From Flavobacterium sp. CYK-55 (GTDB taxonomy: Bacteria > Bacteroidota > Bacteroidia > Flavobacteriales > Flavobacteriaceae), in assembly GCF_018413465.1 (NCBI RefSeq), contig NZ_JAHCDK010000002.1:248001-312000 (forward strand): DNA of 64,000 nt. Reading direction: 5' to 3'. Position numbers and translations under genes: made by a program. This document shows positions 35,441 through 44,146 of this stretch, piece by piece. The notes below the pieces were generated by a model that was given only the letters and a program-made list of their open reading frames with translations, made no database searches and was not told the origin of the DNA. The number at the start of each line of letters is the position of its first letter. Positions within the stretch are counted from its first letter, which is position 1.

Positions 35441-36046
35441 TTAATTGGTTCCGTCAAACGGCAGCATGGGTCTGTCTTGAGTTTGATTGACTCCTTCTGA
35501 TATCAATACTTTTTTGACAGTCAAAAACAAAATTTTAAGGTCAAACCAAAGATTTACTTGATCAACATATTCTACATCTAATCTAAACTTTTCGGTCCAT
35601 GAGATACTATTTCTTCCATTGACTTGCGCCCATCCGGTAATGCCCGGTCGAACTTCATGTCGACGCAATTGGGTTGAATTATATAACGGAATATATTTAA
35701 ACAATAAAGGTCTTGGGCCTACCAAACTCATATCACCTTTGAGTACGTTGATTAATTGTGGAAGCTCATCCAATGACCATTTTCTAAAAAAAGCACCCGC
35801 TTTGGTAATTCGCTTATTATCAGGTAACAATTGTCCTGAATCATCGCGAGCATCAGTCATAGTTTTGAACTTTATAATTCGAAAGGGTTGTTGATCTAAT
35901 CCTGGCCTTTCTTGATAAAAAAATGCTTTTCCGTCATTCTGGCGATACAACACAAACCAAACAACTGCGAGGATAGGTGCAAATACCAGCAGCAACAAAA
36001 ATGCAGCTGCAAAATCAATCCATCTTTTAAAAACCAACTTATACAT
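35441..36046 (-). CDS. Small PglC-type initiating phosphoglycosyl transferase
   Basis: Third initiating transferase of the window, 201 residues. One re-entrant hydrophobic helix (WIDFAAAFLLLLVFAPILAV) is followed by FYQERPGLDQQPFRIIKFKTM, LDELPQLINVLKGDMSLVG, GPRPLLFKYIPLY and the RPGITGWAQVNGRN segment typical of this family. The ATG at 36046 was chosen (MYKLVFKRWIDFA). It overlaps the upstream ATP-grasp gene by 8 bases, and 36061 would overlap by 23. The pairing with an ATPgrasp_ST gene is a known arrangement for sugar transferases. Confidence 0.85.
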   Translation of the reverse strand: MYKLVFKRWIDFAAAFLLLLVFAPILAVVWFVLYRQNDGKAFFYQERPGLDQQPFRIIKFKTMTDARDDSGQLLPDNKRITKAGAFFRKWSLDELPQLINVLKGDMSLVGPRPLLFKYIPLYNSTQLRRHEVRPGITGWAQVNGRNSISWTEKFRLDVEYVDQVNLWFDLKILFLTVKKVLISEGVNQTQDRPMLPFDGTN

Positions 36047-37055
36047 ACCAATAAGGTTCAATTCGATGTTTCAATCCTTGCTTTTCAGGAAGTTGCCAAA
36101 GCAATTTACACCAATCGTGGTTGCCCTCTATAAATCCAGGGCCACGCTCAGTGATGACAATATCCCAACCAATTGATTTATTCTGAGGATGTTCCAGAGC
36201 TGCTTTTTTAACCATATCAAGAGTTTCTTTCCAAAACGGAACTTGAAAACCAATGATATCAACACCGGTTACCGGATGCTTGACCTGATCGGTTTTGGTA
36301 ATATCACTATAAACGCCCGGACCATTGACCAAACCAGTTTCAGGATCAATCGGAGCAGCCAAATTACCCGCAGCCATATTATCAACAGGTGAATTTACTG
36401 AAATCCGCTGACGACATCCCAATAGAACAACCTTTTGATCTGTTGTAACTTGGGTAAAAATACGAACGGTATTTACCCCTGACGGAGATAATGCCTGCAA
36501 AATTGGATGCTGAACGATAAACTCTTCGGCCAAATCGAAATGATGGGCTTTCATATAAGCTACCATTCCATGAGTTTTGAACTTTTCGGTGTTACAAACC
36601 TCAACACCTGCTCCGCATTTGCCGTCAACTACTTTAAAAACTACTTTTCCTGAGGGAGCATCAATAAATTTATTTGTCAATTCAGGATTTTTTTCCAGCT
36701 CATCCAAGGTGGCAACTTGATGTACAAAAAAACGCTGATAATTTTTATAAAAAAGCGCTTTATCATCAAGAATTTGACGACTATTAGGCGGATTCATTCT
36801 GAGCTGAAACTCATACATATAGCCGGTTCCTGCCCATCGTTCACGTTCGTATTTATCTTTTTCAAAAAATCGAAACTGAAAATACTCAAGCAGTGAAATG
36901 TTGTATTTAAAAACTGAAAACAAAACATCCAACAAAATAGAAAACTTGGCTTTACCGGTAGTTTGGGCAGTATAATTTAAAAAGGCAAAAAACTTTTCTC
37001 TGTCAAGCTTTTTGAGATAATAACCCAGGTAAACAAATCTTTTAAGCTTTTTCAT
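36039..37055 (-). CDS. Sugar-transfer-associated ATP-grasp protein
   Basis: A 338-residue protein of the ATP-grasp type named for its frequent place next to sugar transferases (ATPgrasp_ST). The visible core has FIDAPSGKVVFKVVDGKCGAGV, the lysine-containing nucleotide-binding strand, then FIVQHPILQALSPSGVNTVRIFT and IVITERGPGFIEGNHDWCKL, where Glu and Asn would bind the metals. The N-terminal 100 residues are basic and helical. It overlaps the following PGT gene by 8 bases and the deacetylase gene by ATGA. The chemistry (amide or ester ligation to a sugar) is inferred from the fold. Confidence 0.76.
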   Translation of the reverse strand: MKKLKRFVYLGYYLKKLDREKFFAFLNYTAQTTGKAKFSILLDVLFSVFKYNISLLEYFQFRFFEKDKYERERWAGTGYMYEFQLRMNPPNSRQILDDKALFYKNYQRFFVHQVATLDELEKNPELTNKFIDAPSGKVVFKVVDGKCGAGVEVCNTEKFKTHGMVAYMKAHHFDLAEEFIVQHPILQALSPSGVNTVRIFTQVTTDQKVVLLGCRQRISVNSPVDNMAAGNLAAPIDPETGLVNGPGVYSDITKTDQVKHPVTGVDIIGFQVPFWKETLDMVKKAALEHPQNKSIGWDIVITERGPGFIEGNHDWCKLLWQLPEKQGLKHRIEPYWYV

Positions 37056-38182
37056 CGGCTGATTATTTTTCCTAAATCACTGGCAGAAATAAAAACAACA
37101 TCTGGCCATTTTGTTGTAATGGCATGAAGTAATTTCTTGAGCTCGACCAAGCCTTTAGTTCGGTTATTTGGGTCAATGTGACCACAAAAATTTACTCTAT
37201 GCGAACTAATAATGGCCGGGCGATTCCACCTAAAAGCTGCTTCAATTTGCTTCATGGTAAAAGCTGTCCAGTCAAGCCCGCGATCTTCTGTGGGTTCAAA
37301 AACCACATTGCGCACCATTACCTGCAAACCTTCAGAGGTTTTACGACTGGTGTAATTAAACTCACGTTTGTATTTTCCGAAACCTTGATGCTCTTGACGA
37401 ACCAAATCAAGGTCAATATATTTTATACCGTTTTCAACCAAAGTTGGGTATAATGAATGATGAATATGGTATACCGGCGGCGTAAAATAATCACTTTTGT
37501 AACCATATACTTGTTCAAAACGAACCAGGCCGTCACGTAAGTTTTCTTTCATGGGCTCTAACTCAGAAGTGTCCCAAAAATCATAGGCCGCCATTGAAGA
37601 ATGGGCCGGATATTCATCGTCTGAAATACTAGTATAACTGCGGTTTTGCAATGCTGTCAATACATGTACATCTCTTTTGGCCAATTTATCATTGAGCACA
37701 TGCAAATTTAAGTGCTCACGACCGTGAAACTCCGGACGCATAAGGCCTGAACTAATTCCTTCTCGCCATAAATTCCATGCTCCAGTATATGCTTTGGGTT
37801 GTAGTTGCGCTAATTTCTGATAAGTCAAGTCTAGATTTTCATAAGCATATTCCGTATAACCATTCTTGCTCATGGCGTCAAAATCAATATTACAAGGCAA
37901 AGCAAACGGAGAAAAAACAGCAGGTTTGCCATCTTGCCCTTTTACGGATGATAAAACTTCGAACAACTGTTCTAAATCTTGAGTGGTTTCTAATGTATCT
38001 AAAGCATCAAAACGCGAATAAATTTTCATTCCTGCAGCATCCAATCGTGCTCTAGCTTCGGCTGAATCCAAGCGTACATTGCCGTAATCATCAACTGAAA
38101 AAACCACATATTTCTTTTTGGTTTTCCAGCCAATTATATTTTTGGCATTCAATATCAGATTGCTTTTAATTTGATGTATCAT
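37052..38182 (-). CDS. Divergent polysaccharide deacetylase-like protein
   Basis: Probable metal-dependent carbohydrate deacetylase, 376 residues, distantly NodB-like. The first strand YVVFSVDDYGN (D31, D32) corresponds to the TFDDG motif. FHGREHLN (H153 and H157) has the His-x3-His spacing of the zinc site. A late conserved block is ISSHRVNFCGHIDPNNRT. A paralogue of nearly equal length at 50555-51679 shares all three blocks. No signal peptide is seen, so it would act in the cytoplasm on a lipid-linked or nucleotide-linked sugar. Function is inferred. Confidence 0.65.
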   Translation of the reverse strand: MIHQIKSNLILNAKNIIGWKTKKKYVVFSVDDYGNVRLDSAEARARLDAAGMKIYSRFDALDTLETTQDLEQLFEVLSSVKGQDGKPAVFSPFALPCNIDFDAMSKNGYTEYAYENLDLTYQKLAQLQPKAYTGAWNLWREGISSGLMRPEFHGREHLNLHVLNDKLAKRDVHVLTALQNRSYTSISDDEYPAHSSMAAYDFWDTSELEPMKENLRDGLVRFEQVYGYKSDYFTPPVYHIHHSLYPTLVENGIKYIDLDLVRQEHQGFGKYKREFNYTSRKTSEGLQVMVRNVVFEPTEDRGLDWTAFTMKQIEAAFRWNRPAIISSHRVNFCGHIDPNNRTKGLVELKKLLHAITTKWPDVVFISASDLGKIISR

Positions 38183-39390
38183 ATCTGAGCTTCTATAAAA
38201 TCTAAGGCTTTGCTGTATACTACTTGTGCATCGCCTAACTCTTGAGTGAGAGCGAGTGCTTTTTGTTTCATCGAATCGAGTAATTGACGATCACTACTAC
38301 AAGCCAAAATGTTATTCGCTAATGCTCGTCCATCTCCGGGATTGTTGTGAAAACCCACTTGATGATTTAATATAATTGACTTCATCTCGCTTTCAAGTGA
38401 ATTCATGATAGGCAATCCGCAAGCCAGCAAATCAAATAGTTTGTATGTTACTGACTGTGTAGCACCTTTGATGTGTTGTGTCAATCCGATATCAGCCAAA
38501 TAATACTCTTGCATTAGTTTTTCTTTTGATAATCGCCCGAGGTATTCCAAATTCTGATGACTTTGTTCATAGGTTTCGACTATGTCTTTTTGTGGTCCGT
38601 CACCAGCTATAATAAAATGAATGTTAGGCTGTTCTTGCTCAAGTATTTCAGCGGCTTTTAAAATGGTTGGCAAATCATACGAAAAACCCAAACTACCTGC
38701 ATAAATAACGGTAATTCGGTTTTGATTTTTGGTCACTTTTTCTGAGGCCTGTTGCAACTGGCGTTTCATTTCGGCAAACTGAACTGCCGGATAAAAAACG
38801 GCTGTAGCTGAAGGTTGCTTGCGATATGTTTGAGCAAAATCAATGTATTGCTTTGATATTGCCATGATGGCCGAACATTGATTAAAAACAAAATTTGCTT
38901 TTTGCTTTAAAGGTAAAATACCGCATTGAACAATAATTCGCTTTAAGCCTTTCATATGCTCTAAAAAACCATCTGGCCAAGGGTCAATGATATCAACTAC
39001 TACGGGAATTCGTTTTTTTTGAGCCCAAAGAATAACCTCATGCGCTGTTGAAATTGGCGGATAAGCCACCACAATCACATCGGGTTTAGGTTGGGTATCA
39101 AACAAAGCTACCATTGATTTTCCAAGTTTATAATGCGATTTCATTCGCGCCAATGAAATATTTTGCTGATAAGCATCGGCAGGAACAAATTTAACCTCTA
39201 AATGCTCGTTGATTTGAACTTCTTTATGACGATCAAAACGTTGTTGTTTGACATTATGCCTGAAAGTCGATGACCAAAAGACCACTCGATGTCCTCGTTG
39301 ATTAGCCTCACGAGCTAAACTGTTATAACGGGTATTGAGGTTGTCGTCAATAGGAGTGTTTTCAAAAATTGAAACGAGCCAAATATTCAT
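38179..39390 (-). CDS. GT4-family glycosyltransferase (WcaI-like N-terminus)
   Basis: GT-B transferase of 403 residues. The N-terminal domain starts MNIWLVSIFENTPIDDNLNT with YNSLAREANQRGHRVVFWSS, a pattern shared with colanic-acid type fucosyl and related transferases. The C-terminal half has ITVIYAGSLGFSYDLPTIL, HFIIAGDGPQKDIVE and SVTYKLFDLLACGLPIMNS in place of the classical E-x7-E. The ATG at 39390 was chosen because the longer frame overlaps the epimerase gene. It overlaps the downstream deacetylase by ATGA. Confidence 0.83.
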   Translation of the reverse strand: MNIWLVSIFENTPIDDNLNTRYNSLAREANQRGHRVVFWSSTFRHNVKQQRFDRHKEVQINEHLEVKFVPADAYQQNISLARMKSHYKLGKSMVALFDTQPKPDVIVVAYPPISTAHEVILWAQKKRIPVVVDIIDPWPDGFLEHMKGLKRIIVQCGILPLKQKANFVFNQCSAIMAISKQYIDFAQTYRKQPSATAVFYPAVQFAEMKRQLQQASEKVTKNQNRITVIYAGSLGFSYDLPTILKAAEILEQEQPNIHFIIAGDGPQKDIVETYEQSHQNLEYLGRLSKEKLMQEYYLADIGLTQHIKGATQSVTYKLFDLLACGLPIMNSLESEMKSIILNHQVGFHNNPGDGRALANNILACSSDRQLLDSMKQKALALTQELGDAQVVYSKALDFIEAQI

Positions 39391-39401
39391 GAAATAAGTT
39401 A

Positions 39402-40460
39402 TTATTGAATGCCTTCGCGTTGCATCCAAGCTTGGTAAATTTCTTCAAAAGTGGTTTGCAATGATTTAGTGATATCCCAATTCGGATAGTGCTCTTTCAT
39501 TTTGCGCAAATCGCTGTAGTAACAGATATGATCGCCAATTCGGTTGGTCTGGTCGTATTTGTACTTCATAGGCTTGCCGCTGATTTTAGAGATGATATCA
39601 AATGCTTCGAGAATCGAACAAGTATTGTCTTTTCCTCCACCCAAATTATAAACTTCAGCCACGCGCGGTGCTTTGATGAATTCTTCAATGAAACGCGCCA
39701 CATCATAAGAGTGAATGTTGTCACGAACTTGTTTTCCTTTGTAGCCAAAAACAGTGTATTCTCTTTCTTCAAGATTGCATTTAACCAAATAGCTCAAAAA
39801 TCCGTGCAGTTCAACACCGCTGTGACTTGGTCCGGTCAAACAGCCGCCGCGCAATACACAACTTGGCATATTGAAATAGCGTCCGTATTCTTGAACCGAA
39901 ATATCAGCCGATACTTTTGAAGCTCCAAAAAGTGAATGTTTGCATTGATCAATTCTAAAATGCTCCGGAATACCGTGTGCATAAGCTGCATCGGCATAAT
40001 CCCAGCGCGTTTCAAGCTCAACCATTTCAATTTCATTCGGAGCATCTCCGTAAACTTTATTGGTTGACATGTGCACAAATGGAATATCAGTTCTGTATCG
40101 ACGCGTTGCCTCAAGTAAGTTGAAAGTTCCCACTGCATTGGTATCAAAATCATCAAACGGAATCGCGGCTGCTCTATCATGACTTGGTTGGGCAGCTGTA
40201 TGTACAATGGCATCAGGTTGCACTTTCTGAATCAAATCAAGCACGCCTTGACGATCGCGAATGTCTACTTCATGGTGCACAAAATTCTTGATTTTTGATG
40301 CCAATCGGTTTTGGTTCCAACGCGTATCACCACTCGGGCCAAAAAAGACAGCTCGTTGATTGTTATCTACTCCGTGAATTTCCCATCCCAATTCGGCAAA
40401 ATGCATACACACTTCTGAGCCGATTAATCCGGATGAACCGGTTACAAGTAGTTTTTTCAT
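39402..40460 (-). CDS. SDR-family sugar epimerase/dehydratase, CDP-paratose 2-epimerase-like
   Basis: Extended short-chain dehydrogenase of 352 residues. The NAD site is [12 protein letters not shown], followed by [31 protein letters not shown] and [17 protein letters not shown]. The overall pattern resembles the family annotated as CDP-paratose/tyvelose epimerase. In the catalytic motif the usual Tyr is Phe: SLFGASK, with Phe178 and Lys182. From memory this Phe is also present in close relatives, so it may define the subfamily rather than be a defect. The substrate could be a CDP- or UDP-sugar. It lies between two GT4 genes. Confidence 0.72.
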   Translation of the reverse strand: MKKLLVTGSSGLIGSEVCMHFAELGWEIHGVDNNQRAVFFGPSGDTRWNQNRLASKIKNFVHHEVDIRDRQGVLDLIQKVQPDAIVHTAAQPSHDRAAAIPFDDFDTNAVGTFNLLEATRRYRTDIPFVHMSTNKVYGDAPNEIEMVELETRWDYADAAYAHGIPEHFRIDQCKHSLFGASKVSADISVQEYGRYFNMPSCVLRGGCLTGPSHSGVELHGFLSYLVKCNLEEREYTVFGYKGKQVRDNIHSYDVARFIEEFIKAPRVAEVYNLGGGKDNTCSILEAFDIISKISGKPMKYKYDQTNRIGDHICYYSDLRKMKEHYPNWDITKSLQTTFEEIYQAWMQREGIQ

Positions 40461-40479
40461 TTTTATTCTAGTAAAATAG

Positions 40480-41616
40480 TTAGGTCAAAATTTTCAATAA
40501 AGTTTGGGCCGCACGAGTCACGCGTTGCTCATAACTTTCATATATAGGTGTTGGAATTGCCGAGAAGTCACGGCCAACAAGTATTTCGCTGAGTTCTTCG
40601 TCGTTGTGTGGTGAAAAATAAGTGCCTTTTTCTTTGAGTTGCTCAACATTCACCGAAAGATTTGAACAAATTACCGGTTTCTGAAGCGAAATTGCATCTT
40701 CAATCACAGTACTCCAACCTTCAAACAAACTCGGTTGCAAAATGGCATCGGCATGACGCATAATTGACAGTTGTTTATCCCGTGGTAATACACCCAAAAA
40801 AGTTACTTGGTTGTGCAAGTTGTTTTGGTCCAGTATGCTTTTGAGTTCCGCAACATAAGGCGATTGCGTGTCTTCGGGAAGTTTTCCGGTAATAGCCAAA
40901 TGAACGGTTTTGCCTTGCTTTTTGAGTCTTGCCAAAGCTTTCAAGGCAACCATATGATTTTTGTGTTTGTGAAACTGATTACTGATTACAAAATAATGTT
41001 CAGGTAAGTTGAATTGGCTGCAAACTTCTTCTTTGGAGTAGGTCGGAAATTTATCAACGATAGATACAAAGTGATATACGTGAAAGTTTACATGGCTCGG
41101 AATATCAAAAAAACGATAAAAATCACCTTTAACATCATGGCTTGAAACCACTAAATCTTGTGTATTCTTCAAAATGAATAAAACGCGTAAATGACGTTCG
41201 ATTCGCTTAGCCAAACTAAAAAACTGCGGGTAATGTTTGTGCTGCAAATCAGCATACCACGAAATGAGTTTGCAATCTTTTTTGGATTTGACCGGATAAT
41301 CGTGCAACGGAAAAATACTGTCTAATTGATATTGATCAATTAAATCATCAACAAAAAGATTTTTTTGTGTCAAGATTGATTTTAAAAAAGTGGTGTGTAC
41401 CGTTGGATAAGGGCGAATAATTTTATGCAAATACGGATAATTGAGCTCATCAACAAACCGCTGCAAATCAGGCTTATAAAACAAATATATTTCAGGCTTG
41501 TCTTCGTCTGGCAAAAAATCAAGTGCTTTGATTAAGTTGACAATATAAATCACCCCACCCATCCATTTGGTAGAAAAGTGATATAAAATCCCGACACGTT
41601 TTCGTTTAACTTCCAT
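40480..41616 (-). CDS. GT4-family glycosyltransferase
   Basis: GT-B transferase of 378 residues. The N-terminus carries [20 protein letters not shown], the glycine-rich acceptor loop. The C-terminal domain has [21 protein letters not shown] and the donor-site region [21 protein letters not shown], then GTYFSPHN. The ATG at 41616 overlaps the stop of the epimerase gene as TAATG. A TTG 9 bases upstream is also in frame. Substrate unknown. Confidence 0.84.
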   Translation of the reverse strand: MEVKRKRVGILYHFSTKWMGGVIYIVNLIKALDFLPDEDKPEIYLFYKPDLQRFVDELNYPYLHKIIRPYPTVHTTFLKSILTQKNLFVDDLIDQYQLDSIFPLHDYPVKSKKDCKLISWYADLQHKHYPQFFSLAKRIERHLRVLFILKNTQDLVVSSHDVKGDFYRFFDIPSHVNFHVYHFVSIVDKFPTYSKEEVCSQFNLPEHYFVISNQFHKHKNHMVALKALARLKKQGKTVHLAITGKLPEDTQSPYVAELKSILDQNNLHNQVTFLGVLPRDKQLSIMRHADAILQPSLFEGWSTVIEDAISLQKPVICSNLSVNVEQLKEKGTYFSPHNDEELSEILVGRDFSAIPTPIYESYEQRVTRAAQTLLKILT

Positions 41617-42533
41617 TATTTCCAATTGTCAATTAAATCTTTGATACCTTCTTCAATGCTCCAATTTGGTGACCATCCGGTGCGCGTTTTGAGTTTATCG
41701 ACATTGGCTAATAAATGCATACGTTCTACTTTTCGGGTACGTGCCGGATCAATCTCGACAGTGATTTTTTCGCCGAGTAATTCCTCAAAAGTAGCGACAA
41801 TTTCAGTGACTGAGTATTCTATTCCTCGCCCTAAATTAAAGGTATCATAGCCTGTGTTTTCAAGGATTACCAATGCATAAACGGCATTAGCCATATCAAA
41901 GGTGTGAATAAAATCACGTTTTGGCGCTAAATTTCCGAGCGCAATAGTTCTGGCTCCGTTGCGCAATTGCTTTTCTATTTCAGGAATCAAATGCGGATTG
42001 GTTTCATTAGGGCCAAAGGCGTTAAAAAATCTGCAACAAATGGTGTCAATTCCTGTTGATAAATGAAACTCACTGCACAAACGCTCTCCGGTTAGTTTGG
42101 TTAATCCGTAAATATCTAAAGGTAAAAGCGTATGATTTTCGTCAACCGCGTGGTCTGAAATTGGGTATACGGCAGCAGTAGAGGCAAAAAATACCTTCTT
42201 GAGATTTTTAATCTTTCGGGCTGCATCAAGTATATTCATTGTCCCGCGGATGTTTATATCGGCCGACTCAAATGGGTTGGCATTGCAATACGGAATAAAG
42301 TGTATGGCTGCCAAATGAACAATTGCATCGGGCTGGACGCTATCAAATGTCTTATTTACAAAATCGGCATCTCGAATATCACCCTCAAAAAAATGTGCGT
42401 CATCCACCGAAATAAAAGCGCGACTTCCGAAACTCAAATTATCTAAAACGAAGACATCATGGCCTTCTTTTTGCATTTTCGGAACTATAGCCGAACCAAT
42501 AAATCCTGCTCCTCCGGTAACTAATATTTTCAT
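41616..42533 (-). CDS. UDP-sugar 4-epimerase family protein (GalE/WbpP-like SDR)
   Basis: Extended SDR of 305 residues with a normal active site: NAD-binding VTGGAGFIGSAIV, EGDIRDADFVN, HLAAIHFIPYCN, STAAVYP and the catalytic YGLTK (Tyr and Lys four apart). PKRDFIHTFDMANAV completes the family pattern. It probably interconverts gluco- and galacto-configured UDP-sugars, such as UDP-GlcNAc and UDP-GalNAc. It is coupled to the downstream GT4 by TAATG and lies 15 bases from an acetyltransferase gene. Confidence 0.83.
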   Translation of the reverse strand: MKILVTGGAGFIGSAIVPKMQKEGHDVFVLDNLSFGSRAFISVDDAHFFEGDIRDADFVNKTFDSVQPDAIVHLAAIHFIPYCNANPFESADINIRGTMNILDAARKIKNLKKVFFASTAAVYPISDHAVDENHTLLPLDIYGLTKLTGERLCSEFHLSTGIDTICCRFFNAFGPNETNPHLIPEIEKQLRNGARTIALGNLAPKRDFIHTFDMANAVYALVILENTGYDTFNLGRGIEYSVTEIVATFEELLGEKITVEIDPARTRKVERMHLLANVDKLKTRTGWSPNWSIEEGIKDLIDNWK

Positions 42534-42548
42534 GTAGTATTTTGCTTT

Positions 42549-43082
42549 TTATTTTTTATCAATAATAACTTCTTGGTTTGATCGACTTTTGGTTTTATGG
42601 GCATATTCGCGAATGTCGCCAATAACTGTGGCTGGGTTTCCGGCAACAATACTATTTTCTGGAATGTTACCTCGTACTACTGAACCTGCACCAACTATAA
42701 CGTTGTTGCCTATAGTTGTTCCGGGTAAAATGATTGAATTCATTCCGATAAAAACATTGTCGCCAACAACAATATCTCGAAAAATACCAATATCAGTTTT
42801 AGGTTTTTCATCAATGGCAATAAGTGCTGTAGTAAAGCTGTAATCGTGCGTTAAAAAATATACGTTCAGAGACACAACCACACGATCACCCAACGTTATT
42901 CGGTGAAAATCGTCAAAGTTGGCACTTTTGGCAATAAATCTCGGTTCGCCTTTTAAGTTCATCCCTACATGTCGCAACAATTGGTTGTAATAATGCATGT
43001 ATTTTCGCGAATCAAAATACATCCACAAGCTGATCAAAAACTTGAGTACATAATAGATTAATTTATTGATTTTGCGTTTCAT
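42549..43082 (-). CDS. Hexapeptide-repeat O-acetyltransferase (WbbJ/maltose acetyltransferase type)
   Basis: Left-handed beta-helix acetyltransferase of 177 residues. Repeats begin near residue 55, with VVVSLNVYFLTHDYSF containing the catalytic His of this group, then IVVGDNVFIGMNSIILPGTTIG and VIVGAGSVV. The motif SIVAGNPATVIGDI ends the helix. It likely O- or N-acetylates a sugar of the glycan. The ATG overlaps the stop of the GT4 gene as ATGA. Confidence 0.83.
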   Translation of the reverse strand: MKRKINKLIYYVLKFLISLWMYFDSRKYMHYYNQLLRHVGMNLKGEPRFIAKSANFDDFHRITLGDRVVVSLNVYFLTHDYSFTTALIAIDEKPKTDIGIFRDIVVGDNVFIGMNSIILPGTTIGNNVIVGAGSVVRGNIPENSIVAGNPATVIGDIREYAHKTKSRSNQEVIIDKK

Positions 43083-44146
43083 GAGGTGATGAAATTTAAA
43101 AACTGTTCTGCAACCACATCGGTTTTATACTTTTCCGAATCAATTAAAGATTGTTTTCTCATTTGCATACAAAGAGAATCATTTTTCATGAGTTCAGCCA
43201 ATTTCTGGGCAAAGATTTCGGTATTTAACAACGGAATTAAAAATCCATTGGATCCATCACCAATGATATCTGATGGTCCGGCTACACAATCAAATGAAAC
43301 ACAAGTTACTCCATAAGATTGTGCCTCTATTAAAACATTCGGGAAACCCTCAGAAATTGAAGTAAAAGCAAAAATCTTAGCTTGTGCATAAAAGGCACCA
43401 ATATCTTTTTGAGCGCCCCAAAGTTTTATATGTTGCTGATTTTTGAGCTGCTGATGTTGCTGTTCGAGTTTTTGGCGTTCTGGGCCATCGCCTACAATCC
43501 AAAGTTCCCAATCAGGTAGTGCAATTTGGTCAAAAATATCCAAAAGCAAATCAACTTTTTTGTTGGGAATCAAACGACCTACATACAGTACAATATTTTT
43601 CTTTTCAGTCATTTGATAATCATGGTCACGCCCTGGATTGGGTATTACTCGGATGTTTTTGTGGTTGAGTTCACGTTCAAAAAAAGCTTTGGAATAACTG
43701 GTTTGGGCAACAATTCCATGCGCTCTTCGGTAAACCAACTGACGCATTTTTTCATGAAAAAAGCCCCATTTTCTATCGGGCTGACTACGATCAGAGACAT
43801 AGTATTTTGACGATGTAAAAAAAGAACTCAACAAAACAAATGAATTGTACATTTCGCCAAAACTCAAAACTGATTTAGGTTTTATCCTGCGAATAGTTTG
43901 AATCAAAAACCACAAAAGTTTGAGTGAATGATATAGGCGTAATCGTGGATTAAAAAAGAAATCGGGTTCAACCAAATCTACGCCTTCAGGTACCTGGTAA
44001 AAATTGTTTTGGCTTCTGGCCAACTTGATAATGGTTACTTGATGATCAGAATTTTTCTTGATGTATTGCGCAATTTCAATCATTACGCGTTCCATTCCGC
44101 CTACATTAAGTGAGGGAATCGCCAAACAAATTCGCTTATTCTCCAT
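43079..44146 (-). CDS. GT4-family glycosyltransferase
   Basis: GT-B transferase of 355 residues. ICLAIPSLNVGGMERVMIEIA opens the acceptor domain. IVLYVGRLIPNKKVDLLLDIF and the E-x7-E motif in SEGFPNVLIEAQS, then VAGPSDII, mark the donor domain. The GGMER loop and VAGPSDII end are typical of GalNAc or Gal transferases such as PglA, PglJ and PglH, but the sugar cannot be assigned. It overlaps the ATP-grasp gene by 11 bases. Confidence 0.86.
   Translation of the reverse strand: MENKRICLAIPSLNVGGMERVMIEIAQYIKKNSDHQVTIIKLARSQNNFYQVPEGVDLVEPDFFFNPRLRLYHSLKLLWFLIQTIRRIKPKSVLSFGEMYNSFVLLSSFFTSSKYYVSDRSQPDRKWGFFHEKMRQLVYRRAHGIVAQTSYSKAFFERELNHKNIRVIPNPGRDHDYQMTEKKNIVLYVGRLIPNKKVDLLLDIFDQIALPDWELWIVGDGPERQKLEQQHQQLKNQQHIKLWGAQKDIGAFYAQAKIFAFTSISEGFPNVLIEAQSYGVTCVSFDCVAGPSDIIGDGSNGFLIPLLNTEIFAQKLAELMKNDSLCMQMRKQSLIDSEKYKTDVVAEQFLNFITS

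Noticed and set aside
39489..39920. 143-codon forward frame and a 125-codon reverse frame around 39.8-40.2 kb
   Set aside because: Both overlap the SDR epimerase gene, which has complete NAD-binding and family motifs. They are shadows of its codon use.
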